From Cumulibacter soli (GTDB taxonomy: Bacteria; Actinomycetota; Actinomycetes; Mycobacteriales; Antricoccaceae), in contig NZ_SMSG01000006.1 of the NCBI RefSeq assembly GCF_004382795.1, forward strand, positions 236,542 through 300,541: DNA of 64,000 nucleotides. Direction: 5' to 3'. Under the pieces are notes generated by a model. The model saw only the letters and a list, made by a program, of their open reading frames with translations. It searched no databases and was not told the origin of the DNA. Below, one piece after another: positions 53,394 to 62,557 of this stretch; positions within the stretch are counted from its first letter, which is position 1; every line of letters begins with the position of its first letter. A program made the translations under genes and the position numbers.

Positions 53394-55934
53394 GTGGCAC
53401 ACCCCAATCTCACGCGCGATCAGGCGCGGCAGCGTTCGTCCATCCTCTCCACCACCTCCTATGACGTCGCGATCGATCTCACCGACGGCACCGGTAAAGC
53501 GACTGATCGCACCTTCCGGGTGCACGCCACGATCGCCTTCGGCGCGACCGCAGGAGCATCGACATTCATCGACGTTGTCGCCGATTCGTTTCACAGCGCG
53601 ACACTCAACGGCGTCGCGCTCGACACCTCGGCGTACCGGGCGGAGCATGGCCTGGCACTACCCGATCTCGCCGAGCAGAACGAACTGCGCATCGATGCAG
53701 AATTGCTCTACACCAACACCGGTGAGGGCCTGCACCGTTTCATCGACCCGAGCGACGGCGAAACGTATCTGTACTCGCAGTTCGAGACGGCGAACGCGAA
53801 GTTGATGTTTCCTTGCTTCGACCAGCCTGACCTCAAGGCCACGTACACGTTCCACGTGCGTGCGCCGCAGGGATGGCAGGTCGTCTCCAACGGTGTCCCC
53901 GAAGCCACCACCGAACACACCGATGGTTCGAAGACTGTCGACTTCGAGACCACCAAACCGATGTCGCCGTACATCACCGCGCTGATCGCCGGTCCCTTCC
54001 ACCACGTGCACGATGAGCATGACGGCATTCCGCTCGGCATCTACTGCCGTGCTTCGCTGGCGAAGTATCTCGACGCCGAGGAGATCTTCGAGGTCACCAA
54101 ACAGGGCTTCACGTTCTTCCAGGACCTCTTCGATTTCCCTTATGCCTTCGGAAAGTACGACCAACTGTTCGTCCCGGAGTTCAATTTCGGCGCGATGGAA
54201 AACGCGGGCGCTATCACCTTCCGCGATGACTACGTCTTCCAGTCCAAGGTCACCGAGTACCGCCTCGAGCGCCGCGCCGAAACGATCCTGCACGAGATGG
54301 CGCACATGTGGTTCGGCGACCTCGTGACGATGCGGTGGTGGGATGACCTATGGCTGAACGAGTCCTTCGCCACCTACGCGTCCGTGCATTGTCAGGCCGA
54401 GGCCACGAAGTACACGTCGGCGTGGACGACGTTCGCGAACGTGGAGAAAACCTGGGCCTATGACCAGGACACGAAGTCGACTACGCACCCGATCGCCGCT
54501 GACATGGTCGACGTCGAGGCCGTTGAGGTGAACTTCGACGGCATCACTTACGCTAAGGGCGCCTCGGTACTTAAACAGCTCGTCGCGTACGTCGGACAGG
54601 ACGCGTTCTTCGCCGCGATCCGCGCGTACTTCAAGAAGCATCAGTACGGCAACACCGAACTCAGCGACCTATTCGCCGAACTAGAGGCGACCAGCGGGCG
54701 GGACCTGTCGTGGTGGTCGCAGCAGTGGCTGGAAAGCGCCCAGGTCAATACCCTGCGCCCGCTCATCACCACGGACGCTGACGGCGTCATCACGTCGTTC
54801 GCGATCGAGCAAAGCGCGCCGACCGACCACCCGACGCTGCGCACGCACCGCATCGCTGTGGGGTGCTACAACCTCGAGGGTGACGCACTCGTGCGTACGC
54901 AGCGAGTAGAGCTAGACATCTCGGGCGAGCGCACCGAGGTACCCGACCTCGTCGGCGGTGTCCGCGCCGACCTGATCCTGCTCAACGACGACGACCTCAC
55001 GTATGCCAAGGTGCGTTTCGACGAGCAATCGCTGGCCTTCCTGCTGGATAACATCGACAAGTTCACCGAGTCGCTACCGCGAGCGCTGTGCTGGGGTGCG
55101 ACGTGGGATATGACCCGCGATGGCGAGATGCGGGCGCGCGATTACCTGGCGCTGTTCCTGAAGGGCGTCGGCAGCGAGCAGACCATGAGCGTCATCCAGA
55201 CGCTATCCGGGCAGGCGCAGACAGCAGTCTTCTCGTACAGCGCGCCCGACTGGTCGGCGACCGGCACCGAGCAACTGGCGGACTTTGCATGGCAGCAGAC
55301 CGAAAAGGCGACCGGCGGTAGCGACGCGCAGGTTCACTGGTCACGCGTGTTCGCCTCGGCAGCCGTCACCGATGCACAGTTGGACACGCTCGCCGCGTTG
55401 GTCTCCGGGGAGCGCGTGCTGGAAGGTCTGGCGATGGACCTCGATACCCGCTGGGCTCTGCTCACCCCGCTGGTCGCCGCCGGACGCGCAGGCGATGTGG
55501 AGATCGAGTCCGCGATCGCCATCGACGCCGGCGATGTCGCGCAGCGTCGCGCGGCCACCGCTCGCGCCGTACGGGCAACCGAGCAGGCAAAGGCAGCTGC
55601 CTGGCAGGACACGGTCACCTCGAACGCGCTGACGAACTACATGCACGAAGCCACCGCACTCGGCTTCTATTCGTGGCGCCAGTACGAACTGACCCGCCCG
55701 TACCGAGATCGCTTCTTCGAGGCGCTGGACGGTGTCTGGCAGGACCGCTCGTCCGCGATCGCGCAACAGGTAACCGAACTGATGTTTCCGCGGTTGATCG
55801 AGCCGGCGACCGTCGACGCCGCCGATCGCTGGCTAGCGCAGGATGGCCACGTCAGTGCGCAGGTGCGCCTCGTCGCCGAGCAGCGCGATGCGATCGTGCG
55901 CGCGTTAGCGTGTCGCCGCAAGGACGCCGAATAG
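53394..55934 (+). CDS. pepN: Aminopeptidase N (M1 family)
   Basis: An 846-residue zinc metallopeptidase removing N-terminal residues from peptides. GAMEN (about 266-270) binds the substrate N-terminus, and HEMAH (300-304) plus a downstream Glu (NESFATY) bind zinc. The C-terminal ERAP1-like helical domain covers about 520-840. The start is GTG at 53394 (VAHPNLTRDQARQRS), the position where actinobacterial PepN proteins begin and with AAGGAAG upstream. An ATG at 53337 is an alternative adding 19 residues. No signal peptide; cytoplasmic. Confidence 0.93.
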   Translation: MAHPNLTRDQARQRSSILSTTSYDVAIDLTDGTGKATDRTFRVHATIAFGATAGASTFIDVVADSFHSATLNGVALDTSAYRAEHGLALPDLAEQNELRIDAELLYTNTGEGLHRFIDPSDGETYLYSQFETANAKLMFPCFDQPDLKATYTFHVRAPQGWQVVSNGVPEATTEHTDGSKTVDFETTKPMSPYITALIAGPFHHVHDEHDGIPLGIYCRASLAKYLDAEEIFEVTKQGFTFFQDLFDFPYAFGKYDQLFVPEFNFGAMENAGAITFRDDYVFQSKVTEYRLERRAETILHEMAHMWFGDLVTMRWWDDLWLNESFATYASVHCQAEATKYTSAWTTFANVEKTWAYDQDTKSTTHPIAADMVDVEAVEVNFDGITYAKGASVLKQLVAYVGQDAFFAAIRAYFKKHQYGNTELSDLFAELEATSGRDLSWWSQQWLESAQVNTLRPLITTDADGVITSFAIEQSAPTDHPTLRTHRIAVGCYNLEGDALVRTQRVELDISGERTEVPDLVGGVRADLILLNDDDLTYAKVRFDEQSLAFLLDNIDKFTESLPRALCWGATWDMTRDGEMRARDYLALFLKGVGSEQTMSVIQTLSGQAQTAVFSYSAPDWSATGTEQLADFAWQQTEKATGGSDAQVHWSRVFASAAVTDAQLDTLAALVSGERVLEGLAMDLDTRWALLTPLVAAGRAGDVEIESAIAIDAGDVAQRRAATARAVRATEQAKAAAWQDTVTSNALTNYMHEATALGFYSWRQYELTRPYRDRFFEALDGVWQDRSSAIAQQVTELMFPRLIEPATVDAADRWLAQDGHVSAQVRLVAEQRDAIVRALACRRKDAE

Positions 55935-55956
55935 CTCGACCGCTGCGGCACGAACG

Positions 55957-56000
55957 ACGTGCGGCGTACTTCCCCCAGGGACGGGAAGTACGCCGCACGT
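55957..56000. terminator. Bidirectional terminator between pepN and the DUF5130 gene
   Basis: Perfect 18-base arms (55957-55974 and 55983-56000) with an eight-base loop between two convergent genes. Confidence 0.8.
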
Positions 56001-56017
56001 GGCGTTTCAGGCGTGTG

Positions 56018-56440
56018 TTATTCGGCCGTGTTGCCTGCGGCGTCGGCGAGCATCCGAAGCGCGTTGACCAGGCCGCCGATCAGGTCGCCACCGGCGAAGC
56101 TGGAGGACATCGCCGCGACGGCGAGCTCGCAATCGCGGTCATCGATCCGCCGGGCAGCGTGTTCACCGACGCCGATTTCGATCGCATGCTCGTTGGGCGA
56201 GACTGCTACCAGGCAGGTATCGCGCGCTTCGTGGCCGAAAGTGCGGTGCTTCGCCGCGACGGCGCCGCGCCGGTCCGGCCCGAGGTCACCGATCAGTACC
56301 GAGAAGTTGATGCCGGTTTCGTGTGAGGACCTCGTCAGTGCCTCGGAGAGCCGATCCATCTCGGTGAAGTTGAACGGACCCGTATTGCCCTCAGGACCGA
56401 ACGCGAGCGTCGGTGTGGATGTAGTGAGTGTGCTAGCCAT
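56018..56440 (-). CDS. DUF5130 / TPM-like protein
   Basis: A 140-residue protein resembling the DUF5130 family, related to the TPM domain. Features are a RLSEALTRSSHETGINFSVLIGDL segment (here split at residue 20), a DTCLVAVSPNEHAIEIGVGEHAARR core and the VAAMSSSFAGGDLIGGLVNALRML end. No signal peptide or membrane segment. The function is unknown. It follows a small membrane-protein gene by 15 bases on the same strand; both lie next to pepN as do Rv2468c/Rv2469c in M. tuberculosis, though I cannot confirm orthology. Confidence 0.7.
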   Translation of the reverse strand: MASTLTTSTPTLAFGPEGNTGPFNFTEMDRLSEALTRSSHETGINFSVLIGDLGPDRRGAVAAKHRTFGHEARDTCLVAVSPNEHAIEIGVGEHAARRIDDRDCELAVAAMSSSFAGGDLIGGLVNALRMLADAAGNTAE

Positions 56441-56455
56441 ATCGTCTCTCCTCGC

Positions 56456-56722
56456 TTACCAGGTACCGCTCGCGCCACCGACCATCGTCGTCGCGGGGAC
56501 ACTGTCGGTCCCGGACTCGATGGCGTGGATGGACTGGTGAACGCTCGTGCCCTGCTTCGGGCGTCCGACGAACCACAACGTGCCGCGATCCCAATGCTCG
56601 CCGAGCTTGTATCGCTTAGCGGTCTCGGTGTCACGGCTGGTCAAGAACGCCAGGAGGTAGGTCAGCAGGAGTACCAGGACGGGTCCGCCGACGAAAACAA
56701 GTAGGACGTGCGGGATGCTCAT
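56456..56722 (-). CDS. Small single-pass membrane protein
   Basis: An 88-residue protein with one N-terminal hydrophobic segment (about 4-28), then KRYKLGEHWDRGTLWFVGRPKQG and a hydrophilic tail. The WxxxxLWFVGRP region looks conserved in actinobacterial short membrane proteins next to DUF5130 genes, but I cannot name a family. TAGATT lies eight bases before the ATG. Probably cotranscribed with the DUF5130 gene. Confidence 0.65.
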   Translation of the reverse strand: MSIPHVLLVFVGGPVLVLLLTYLLAFLTSRDTETAKRYKLGEHWDRGTLWFVGRPKQGTSVHQSIHAIESGTDSVPATTMVGGASGTW

Positions 56723-56774
56723 GCCTACAGAATCTAGCCCAGCGCTGAACTTTCTTCAGCCACGGGTTTGCCGA

Positions 56775-58193
56775 TCAGGACCGCCACAGGTCTGGTACTC
56801 GCTCACGCCAGGGCGCGGCCGCCTGAAGTTGCGCGCTCAGCGCCAGCAGCGTGACCTCATCGGCCGGGCGCCCGACGAACTGCATTCCGATCGGTAGTCC
56901 GTCATCGCTCATCTGCAGCGGCAGGCTGATCGCAGGCTGACCGGAGACGTTGTACAACGACGTGAACGCCGAGTACTGCTTTTGCAGCTCGAAGTCGACG
57001 GCTGGGTCCTCGCCGTACCAGTCCAGCGGTCGCGCGACATCGGTCGTGACAGGCGTGAGGACGACGTCGTACGGCGCCAGCTTCTCCACGACACTGCGCC
57101 CGATCTGTCCCATCGTGACGTGCGCGGCCATCGCCTGCTGACCGGTAAGTTTCATGCCTTGCTCACGCAGCCAGCGGGTCAGCGGCTGCAGTCGCGGCAG
57201 TTGGTCGTCGGTGACCGGTAACGTCGTCGCTCCCAGCACCCACACCTGCACAAAGGCCGCCATTGCTTCCGGGCCGACCGGCGCTGGGATGTCCTCGACC
57301 TCGTGCCCGAGCGATTCCAGCAGTTCGGACGTGCGCTGCCATGCGGCAGTCACGTCCGGCGAGACCTGCGCGCCAGGTATGACCGGGTCGACGTACCGCC
57401 CGATCCGCAATGGGCCCACCTCGCGGCGCGTGGCGTCCAGGAATGTCTGCCCCGATGGCAGCGGTGGTGCCCAGTGTGGATCCGATCGCCCCGGCCCAGC
57501 GGTCAGGTCCAGGAACGCGGCGGCATCTTCTACCGTGCGCGCCAACGGGCCGGTCACTCCCAAACCAGCAGGGTCTACCCGCAGCGGTCCGCTCGTGATC
57601 CGCCCGCGAGCGGTCTTGAGGCCGACGAGCCCGCAGGCCGACGCGGGGCTACGGACGGAGCCACCGCCGTCCGAACCTTGCGCGATCGGCGCTAGACCTG
57701 CGGCGACGGCGGCTCCTGCGCCACCGGAGGACCCGGCAGCGAATCGGCCGAGGTCCCAGGGCGTGCGCGCGGTCGGACCGACGTCGTTGCGTGTCCAGCA
57801 AGGAAACCCGAACTCGGGTGTCTGGGTCTTACCGAGGCTGACCATGCCGCCGTCCAACAGGCGCGCGATCGCCTCGTCCGTGTGTACGGCGATGTTCTCG
57901 CGCATCAGCGCGCTGCCGAATGTCGTCCGCACGCCTTCGATGTTGTTGAGGTCCTTGATCCCGATCGGCACCCCATGCAGCTGGCCAAGTCGCTCGCCGT
58001 CTCGTACAGCGCGCTCGGCCCGGCTCGCGTCTCGTCGGGCGTCCTCAGCGGTGATCGTGACAAATGCGCCGACCGATTCATTGAGCCGCTCGATGCGCGC
58101 GAGATAGTGCTCGGTGAGCTCGACCGGGGATAACTCACCGGACGCGATGGCTGCGGCCTGCTCGGTGGCGCTTAGATCATGCAGTTCGGACAT
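56775..58193 (-). CDS. Amidase signature family enzyme
   Basis: A 472-residue amidase with the Ser-cisSer-Lys triad: Lys in GVPIGIKDLNNIEGV, and the Gly/Ser-rich signature AAGSSGGAGAAVAAGLAPIA followed by GSDGGGSVRSPASACGLVG. Length and end (QPAISLPLQMSDDGLPIGMQF) match general amidases rather than GatA, and no gatB/gatC is nearby. Substrate unknown; amides, carbamates or acylated amines are possible. TAGCGT ends six bases before the ATG, so the mRNA is probably leaderless. Confidence 0.9.
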   Translation of the reverse strand: MSELHDLSATEQAAAIASGELSPVELTEHYLARIERLNESVGAFVTITAEDARRDASRAERAVRDGERLGQLHGVPIGIKDLNNIEGVRTTFGSALMRENIAVHTDEAIARLLDGGMVSLGKTQTPEFGFPCWTRNDVGPTARTPWDLGRFAAGSSGGAGAAVAAGLAPIAQGSDGGGSVRSPASACGLVGLKTARGRITSGPLRVDPAGLGVTGPLARTVEDAAAFLDLTAGPGRSDPHWAPPLPSGQTFLDATRREVGPLRIGRYVDPVIPGAQVSPDVTAAWQRTSELLESLGHEVEDIPAPVGPEAMAAFVQVWVLGATTLPVTDDQLPRLQPLTRWLREQGMKLTGQQAMAAHVTMGQIGRSVVEKLAPYDVVLTPVTTDVARPLDWYGEDPAVDFELQKQYSAFTSLYNVSGQPAISLPLQMSDDGLPIGMQFVGRPADEVTLLALSAQLQAAAPWRERVPDLWRS

Positions 58194-58199
58194 GGCCCC

Positions 58200-58205
58200 A
58201 CGCTA
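58200..58205 (-). promoter_or_regulatory. -10 element (TAGCGT) of a probable leaderless amidase transcript
   Basis: TAGCGT, then GGGGCC, then the ATG at 58193 on the minus strand. Confidence 0.45.
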
Positions 58206-58252
58206 GCGGGCGATCGGCCATGTTCGGTACCGGGCATTCGGCGCCAACTTGT

Positions 58253-59191
58253 TCAGTACCGGGATCGAAACACCTTGCGTGGACGGCCGGAACGACCCGC
58301 GCTGCGTTCTTCGCTGTCGACCGCGCCGGCGGCCTCGAGTTCGGCCAGAACCTGGACAAGCCGAGATCGAGTCCAGCCGGTCGCGGCCTGTAGCGCCGGA
58401 TCCGACGCGCTGGCCGGGCCCCGAGTCACCAATTCCTCGAGTAACATCCGCGCCGGGCGCGATAGTGGGCGGCCGATCTCTCGGCGCAGGAACACTGAGC
58501 GGGACAGTTCGGCTGGGTCGACGCCCTCCAGCACGATGCGGCGGGCCGACTGAACCAGCGCCCGCGGGTTCCCACCGGAAGTCGCCACGACCACACGCAG
58601 CGCAGCGGCGTCCATTTCCTCCCGGTTGACCCGACGTCGCAGGAGCCCCGCGGCCTCCACGTCGGTCAATGGTCCTAACTCAACGACCACGTCGAAAAAA
58701 TCCGAAGCACGGCTACTGAGCACGCTGGAGCGATCGAGTTCGGTACAGGTAACCACCCAGGCGACCGGCACTTGCCACATATCGTCGCGGTGGGTCCCGA
58801 ATGCCTCGATGAGCAAGCGCGCCGGCGCGTTGTCCACGAGAACCACGAGATTGTCCGGCACCCCGGTGAAGCGAGCAAACTTCGCGTACGCCGAATCGCC
58901 GTCCACTACCGCCATCGCCGGCACCAGTTCGCTCAGCGCCTCGTGCAGCAACTCCTCCACCGATCCGATGGTCGCCGCGTTCACAAATCGTGGGTGTAGT
59001 GCTTCACGGGGCAGACGTCGCAGCAGCTGGTGAATGGTCGTCGTCAACCCGCTGCCGGCGCTGCCGGACAGCAAGACATTCAACCGCTGAGCCACCGCGG
59101 ATTCGACTCGCGCGCATTCGGGTCCACGCTCGATGACGAGATCGCGATCGACGGAGGTTGACAACAGCGGACGGTTGGACAGTGTTGCCAT
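58253..59191 (-). CDS. P-loop-like (STAND/AAA-type) protein with C-terminal winged helix
   Basis: A 312-residue protein. The N-terminal part looks like an AAA/STAND NTPase: Walker A-like GSAGSGLTT at 43-51, Walker B-like VVLVDNAP near 115-122, and a sensor strand (VAWVVTCTELD). In the Walker A the lysine position is Leu49, so the loop is degenerate and ATP hydrolysis is doubtful. A helical region follows (LLRRRVNREEM, TSGGNPRALVQSARRI), then a C-terminal winged helix (TRSRLVQVLAELEAAGAVDSE) with a basic end. It may be a DNA-binding sensor. Family unknown to me. Next to MscS, divergent. Confidence 0.7.
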   Translation of the reverse strand: MATLSNRPLLSTSVDRDLVIERGPECARVESAVAQRLNVLLSGSAGSGLTTTIHQLLRRLPREALHPRFVNAATIGSVEELLHEALSELVPAMAVVDGDSAYAKFARFTGVPDNLVVLVDNAPARLLIEAFGTHRDDMWQVPVAWVVTCTELDRSSVLSSRASDFFDVVVELGPLTDVEAAGLLRRRVNREEMDAAALRVVVATSGGNPRALVQSARRIVLEGVDPAELSRSVFLRREIGRPLSRPARMLLEELVTRGPASASDPALQAATGWTRSRLVQVLAELEAAGAVDSEERSAGRSGRPRKVFRSRY

Positions 59192-59193
59192 TC

Positions 59194-59209
59194 ACTTACT
59201 TTACTTACT
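59194..59209. repeat. Tandem ACTTACT repeats at the promoter of the winged-helix gene
   Basis: ACTTACT at 59194-59200 and 59203-59209 (period nine), in an AT-rich 40-base stretch overlapping the -10 hexamer. It may be the binding site of the protein's own winged helix. Confidence 0.5.
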
Positions 59210-59227
59210 GAAAGTTTTGTTAGTCAA
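59198..59227 (-). promoter_or_regulatory. Promoter of the P-loop/winged-helix gene
   Basis: TTGACT (59227-59222), 18 bases, TAAAGT (59203-59198), then six bases to the ATG at 59191. It is the best -35/-10 pair in the window, and the transcript would start at the ATG. Confidence 0.65.
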
Positions 59228-59274
59228 CTATGTCACGTCGAGCGCACCGACGGGCCAGCCGCGCGCCACTCTCT

Positions 59275-59280
59275 TACAGT
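59275..59280 (+). promoter_or_regulatory. -10 element (TACAGT) of a probable leaderless mscS transcript
   Basis: TACAGT ends seven bases before the ATG at 59288; no ribosome site is present. Confidence 0.4.
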
Positions 59281-59287
59281 GGACCGC

Positions 59288-60208
59288 ATGACTGTCCACA
59301 CCACTGCAATCGAGGCAGCGAGCGTGCAACTGGAGTTGAACGATGCGCTCGTGACTGGAGGCAGGATCGCGCTCATCGTCGCTCTGGCGATCATCGTGCG
59401 CTACCTGCTGCACCGCGCGATCCGGCGCGTCACGAAACGCTCGGTCGACGGCAGAATGCCCGTGATGCTGAAGGGCGTGAAGGGTCGCGCCCGGAATGTG
59501 ATCGTGAACGCGGCCGGGCTGGACACTGAGCGCCGACGCCAACGCGCGGAAACGATTCGCTCGGTGTTGCAGAGCGTGGTCTCGATCGCCGTTTTCACCC
59601 TGGCGACTGCGCTGGTGCTCGGTGAACTGGGAGTCAACCTTGCGCCCATTGTGGCCAGCGCAGGCATCGTTGGTGTCGCCCTCGGTTTCGGCGCGCAAAA
59701 CCTGGTCAAGGATTACCTCAACGGCATCTGCATGATCCTCGAAGATCAGTACGGCGTCGGCGATCTGGTCGACTTCGGCGACGTGGTCGGCACCGTCGAG
59801 GCAGTCAGCCTGCGCACGACGCGGGTACGGGATGTGGAAGGCGTCATTTGGTACGTGCGCAACGGCGAGGTGCTGCGGATCGCCAATCAGAGCCAAGGTA
59901 CGGCCAGCGTTGTTGTCGATTTCCCGGTCGCGCACGGCACCGACCTCGAGCTCGCGCAGCGCGAGGTGCAGCGCGTACTCAGCGAGTACGCCGAAACCGA
60001 GGACGGCCAGAAGGTCATCCTGGCAGCACCGGAAGTGCTCGGCGTTCAGGCCGTCACCGCCGTCGGGATCACGCTGCGCGCGACACTGAGTGTGACCCCG
60101 CCCGACCGGTACCGGGTAGCCCGCCTACTCAACGGCAAACTCGCTGAGGCGTTCGCCGCCGCCGGAATCCGTACACCGCGGGTACCCTTCGAGTCGAACC
60201 CCCAATAG
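59288..60208 (+). CDS. MscS-type small-conductance mechanosensitive channel
   Basis: A 306-residue channel that opens on membrane tension and protects against osmotic downshock. Three hydrophobic segments (about 20-40, 95-113, 117-135), with the pore-lining helix GIVGVALGFGAQNLVKDYLNG. The beta domain follows with DLVDFGDVVGTVEAVSLRTT and the C-terminal region with LRATLSVTPPDRY. The ATG at 59288 is chosen; GTG at 59279 would add three residues. Divergent from the winged-helix gene. Confidence 0.9.
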   Translation: MTVHTTAIEAASVQLELNDALVTGGRIALIVALAIIVRYLLHRAIRRVTKRSVDGRMPVMLKGVKGRARNVIVNAAGLDTERRRQRAETIRSVLQSVVSIAVFTLATALVLGELGVNLAPIVASAGIVGVALGFGAQNLVKDYLNGICMILEDQYGVGDLVDFGDVVGTVEAVSLRTTRVRDVEGVIWYVRNGEVLRIANQSQGTASVVVDFPVAHGTDLELAQREVQRVLSEYAETEDGQKVILAAPEVLGVQAVTAVGITLRATLSVTPPDRYRVARLLNGKLAEAFAAAGIRTPRVPFESNPQ

Positions 60209-60232
60209 GCACCTTGGCGAAGTAGGAGCAAC

Positions 60233-60646
60233 GTGACCACCCGAGCCCAACGCCACGGATCGTTCTACGACCAGATCGGCGGACACGAGACCTTTGTGCG
60301 TCTGGTGCGACGGTTCTACGAAGGAGTCGCCGCGGACCCCGAGTTGCGGGCGATGTACCCCGAGGAGGATCTTCACCCGGCCGAAGAGCGGCTGCGCATG
60401 TTCCTCGAGCAGTACTGGGGTGGCCCGTCAACGTATTCCGACCAGCGCGGGCACCCGCGCCTTCGGATGCGCCATGTTCCGTACCGCGTGACACCGCGCG
60501 CACGCGACATCTGGCTAGCCCATATGCGCGATGCACTCGATTCACTCGAGTTGGATCCCGAGCACGACGCACAGTTCTGGCAGTACCTCACCAATGCCGC
60601 GCACTCGCTGGTGAACGCCGACGATACGCATTCACCTCTCGGTTGA
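60233..60646 (+). CDS. glbO: Group II truncated hemoglobin (GlbO-type)
   Basis: A 137-residue 2-on-2 globin. The proximal His (F8) is in RMRHVPYRV, Tyr B10 in RRFYEGV, Tyr CD1 in AMYPEEDL, and Trp G8 in RDIWLAHM; this set marks group II, as in mycobacterial GlbO, which binds oxygen tightly. The GTG at 60233 has AGGAG four bases upstream. It lies 24 bases after the mscS gene, so they may be cotranscribed. In M. tuberculosis glbO also lies in the pepN-ettA interval. Confidence 0.95.
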   Translation: MTTRAQRHGSFYDQIGGHETFVRLVRRFYEGVAADPELRAMYPEEDLHPAEERLRMFLEQYWGGPSTYSDQRGHPRLRMRHVPYRVTPRARDIWLAHMRDALDSLELDPEHDAQFWQYLTNAAHSLVNADDTHSPLG

Positions 60647-60760
60647 TGTAACCCAGCGCACACCCCCGGACTCTGTTCTGTCACGGCGTAGTCACGGTTA
60701 CGCGCCAGCAGGTAACGCCGCTGCCCAACGACGCGCAACCTCGGCGACTATAGATACAAC

Positions 60761-61822
60761 ATGTCGTCGATGAGCCCAGCCCCCGCTACCGGCGGTGCCC
60801 CCACGGCCCCGCCGCCCTCCCGCGTCACCAAGTATGCGTGGAGGTTGCTGGTGATCCTGCTGCCGCTGACGACCTTGCTGCTGTTCTTCCCATGGACGAC
60901 GAACGCAATCACTCCGTCTGTCGACGTACGCCCCGAATTGGTGTGGTCCAGCGTGGCCACCATCGTGATCGGTGCCATCGCGCTGGCGTTCCCCAACCGC
61001 TGGATGTCTTACACCGCGGCGCTGCCCACCATCGGCGCGCTCACCGACCTCGGGCCGGTGCTGATGCCAGAGTCCGGTGAGTACCCGCTGGTCGTGCGAA
61101 TCAACGTCATCGTTGTCGCGCTGATCGGCATCGCGTGGATGACGATGGCGATGGGCTATCCGGCCCGTGAACAACAGACCCGCTGGATCGTCGCGCCGGT
61201 CGCGGCGGCGTTGACCGTCGCCACGCTGTGGCTGCCGTGGTTGGTGATCTTCGGTATCGGTCAGCAGTCGGGCCAGGCGACCGCGATCGACGTGTTGTTC
61301 AGTACGTACGCAACCGCTGCGCCGGGGGTCGTCTTCACGCGCCTATCGGTCCTGATCATCATGATCGTCGGAATCGTTGGTGCCGTGCTGCCACTACTCA
61401 GCCGCACCTCGCGGGCCACCCGGATCGCGATGGGAATGACCCTCGCGTCAACGGTGGCGCTGGTGCTGCTGTGCTTGTGGCTATCGATGCCCGGTGACTC
61501 CGTACAGCCCGCTGATTACGCCTCTGGTCCGCGCGTGGCGATCGCCGGTTTCGCGATCATCACGTTGGTGTGGAACTCGCGCCTGAAGGCCGCCGGAGGC
61601 CCGGACGATGCTCCTCCCCCGCGCCGCATCGACGACAGCGGGTACATCCCGGTCATCATGTCGGGTTCGCTGCATTCGGATCCGCCGACGCCGCGACAAT
61701 TCACACCCGGTCTAGATCTCACCCATCTACCAGGTACCGACCCGAATCAGTCCACCGGTCCGCACGGCACCATCGGCAACACCCTCAGCGGCGGCCCCGC
61801 CTACGGCACCCGAATGTTCTGA
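60761..61822 (+). CDS. Polytopic membrane protein of unknown function
   Basis: A 353-residue protein with about seven to eight hydrophobic segments (residues 25-260) between a short Pro/Ala-rich N-terminus and an 80-residue Pro/Gly/Ser-rich disordered tail. No motif points to transport or catalysis. No ribosome site precedes the ATG; TATAGAT lies at 60749-60755, so leaderless expression is possible. It stands alone downstream of glbO. The layout resembles actinobacterial integral membrane proteins of unknown role. Confidence 0.7.
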   Translation: MSSMSPAPATGGAPTAPPPSRVTKYAWRLLVILLPLTTLLLFFPWTTNAITPSVDVRPELVWSSVATIVIGAIALAFPNRWMSYTAALPTIGALTDLGPVLMPESGEYPLVVRINVIVVALIGIAWMTMAMGYPAREQQTRWIVAPVAAALTVATLWLPWLVIFGIGQQSGQATAIDVLFSTYATAAPGVVFTRLSVLIIMIVGIVGAVLPLLSRTSRATRIAMGMTLASTVALVLLCLWLSMPGDSVQPADYASGPRVAIAGFAIITLVWNSRLKAAGGPDDAPPPRRIDDSGYIPVIMSGSLHSDPPTPRQFTPGLDLTHLPGTDPNQSTGPHGTIGNTLSGGPAYGTRMF

Positions 61823-61906
61823 ACTCGCTTGACGAGGCTGCAGCTCGCGGCACGAGCCCTTAGGTGAGCCCTCAGCAAAGCGCTCCGGCGAGTCCCAGCA
61901 GATCGC

Positions 61907-62557
61907 TCAGGTGAGTCCCAGCAAATCGATAGTCGCCGGCCGCCGGAACGCTGCGCCGATCCGCGTCGCGGCCACCACCCACTTCCCGTTCGTAGCGACC
62001 CGGATGGTGTCATTTGAGCCCTCTGATTCGGTGAGGAAACCCAATCGACTCATCGCCACCAGCATCCGCATCGGTATCTCTACCGGGTCAATGCCGTCCC
62101 GATCGACCATCGCGATCGTCTGGCTCAGCATCGCGTCACCGGCCGCGGCCACCTGGCTGTCGTCCAGCGCGCGCAACTGAGATCCGGCGAGATCGAGCGT
62201 TTGGCGAATCTCGGTCGTCGGCAGGTCCTCGCGATGAGTCCACGCCGACACCGGCGGCAACGATGCCCGCCACTGCTCATCGACACGCTGCGGCAACGGC
62301 ACACGATCAGACGCCGTGACGGAGCGTTCGACGGCGTCGGCCAGCGCGGACGCCGGGGCCGTGATGTCGGTGGCGCCGTCCAACGTGGCCGTGAAGTCCT
62401 TGCGGATCAGCACTCCGACGACCAACGCGAACGCCGTCGTGCCCGCGTCGCTGCTCTTGAGGCGCACCAGCCCGTCCGGCGCCAACCGCGCCACTCGCGA
62501 ACTGAACGTGAGCAGATCGGTACGCGCCGCCGGAGTCGCCGGCAACAGCTCGATCAT
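61907..62557 (-). CDS. Hypothetical protein downstream of thioesterase
   Basis: A 216-residue soluble protein. The ATG at 62557 overlaps the thioesterase stop by four bases (ATGA); the longer frame to 62752 lies inside that gene. Ordered segments (ARLAPDGLVRLKSSDAG at the N-terminus, MLVAMSRLGFLTES near the end) and a mid-helical part with QTLDLAGSQLRALDDSQ are visible, with no catalytic motif. By place (before the thioesterase toward ettA) it may correspond to Rv2474c. Function unknown. Confidence 0.75.
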   Translation of the reverse strand: MIELLPATPAARTDLLTFSSRVARLAPDGLVRLKSSDAGTTAFALVVGVLIRKDFTATLDGATDITAPASALADAVERSVTASDRVPLPQRVDEQWRASLPPVSAWTHREDLPTTEIRQTLDLAGSQLRALDDSQVAAAGDAMLSQTIAMVDRDGIDPVEIPMRMLVAMSRLGFLTESEGSNDTIRVATNGKWVVAATRIGAAFRRPATIDLLGLT

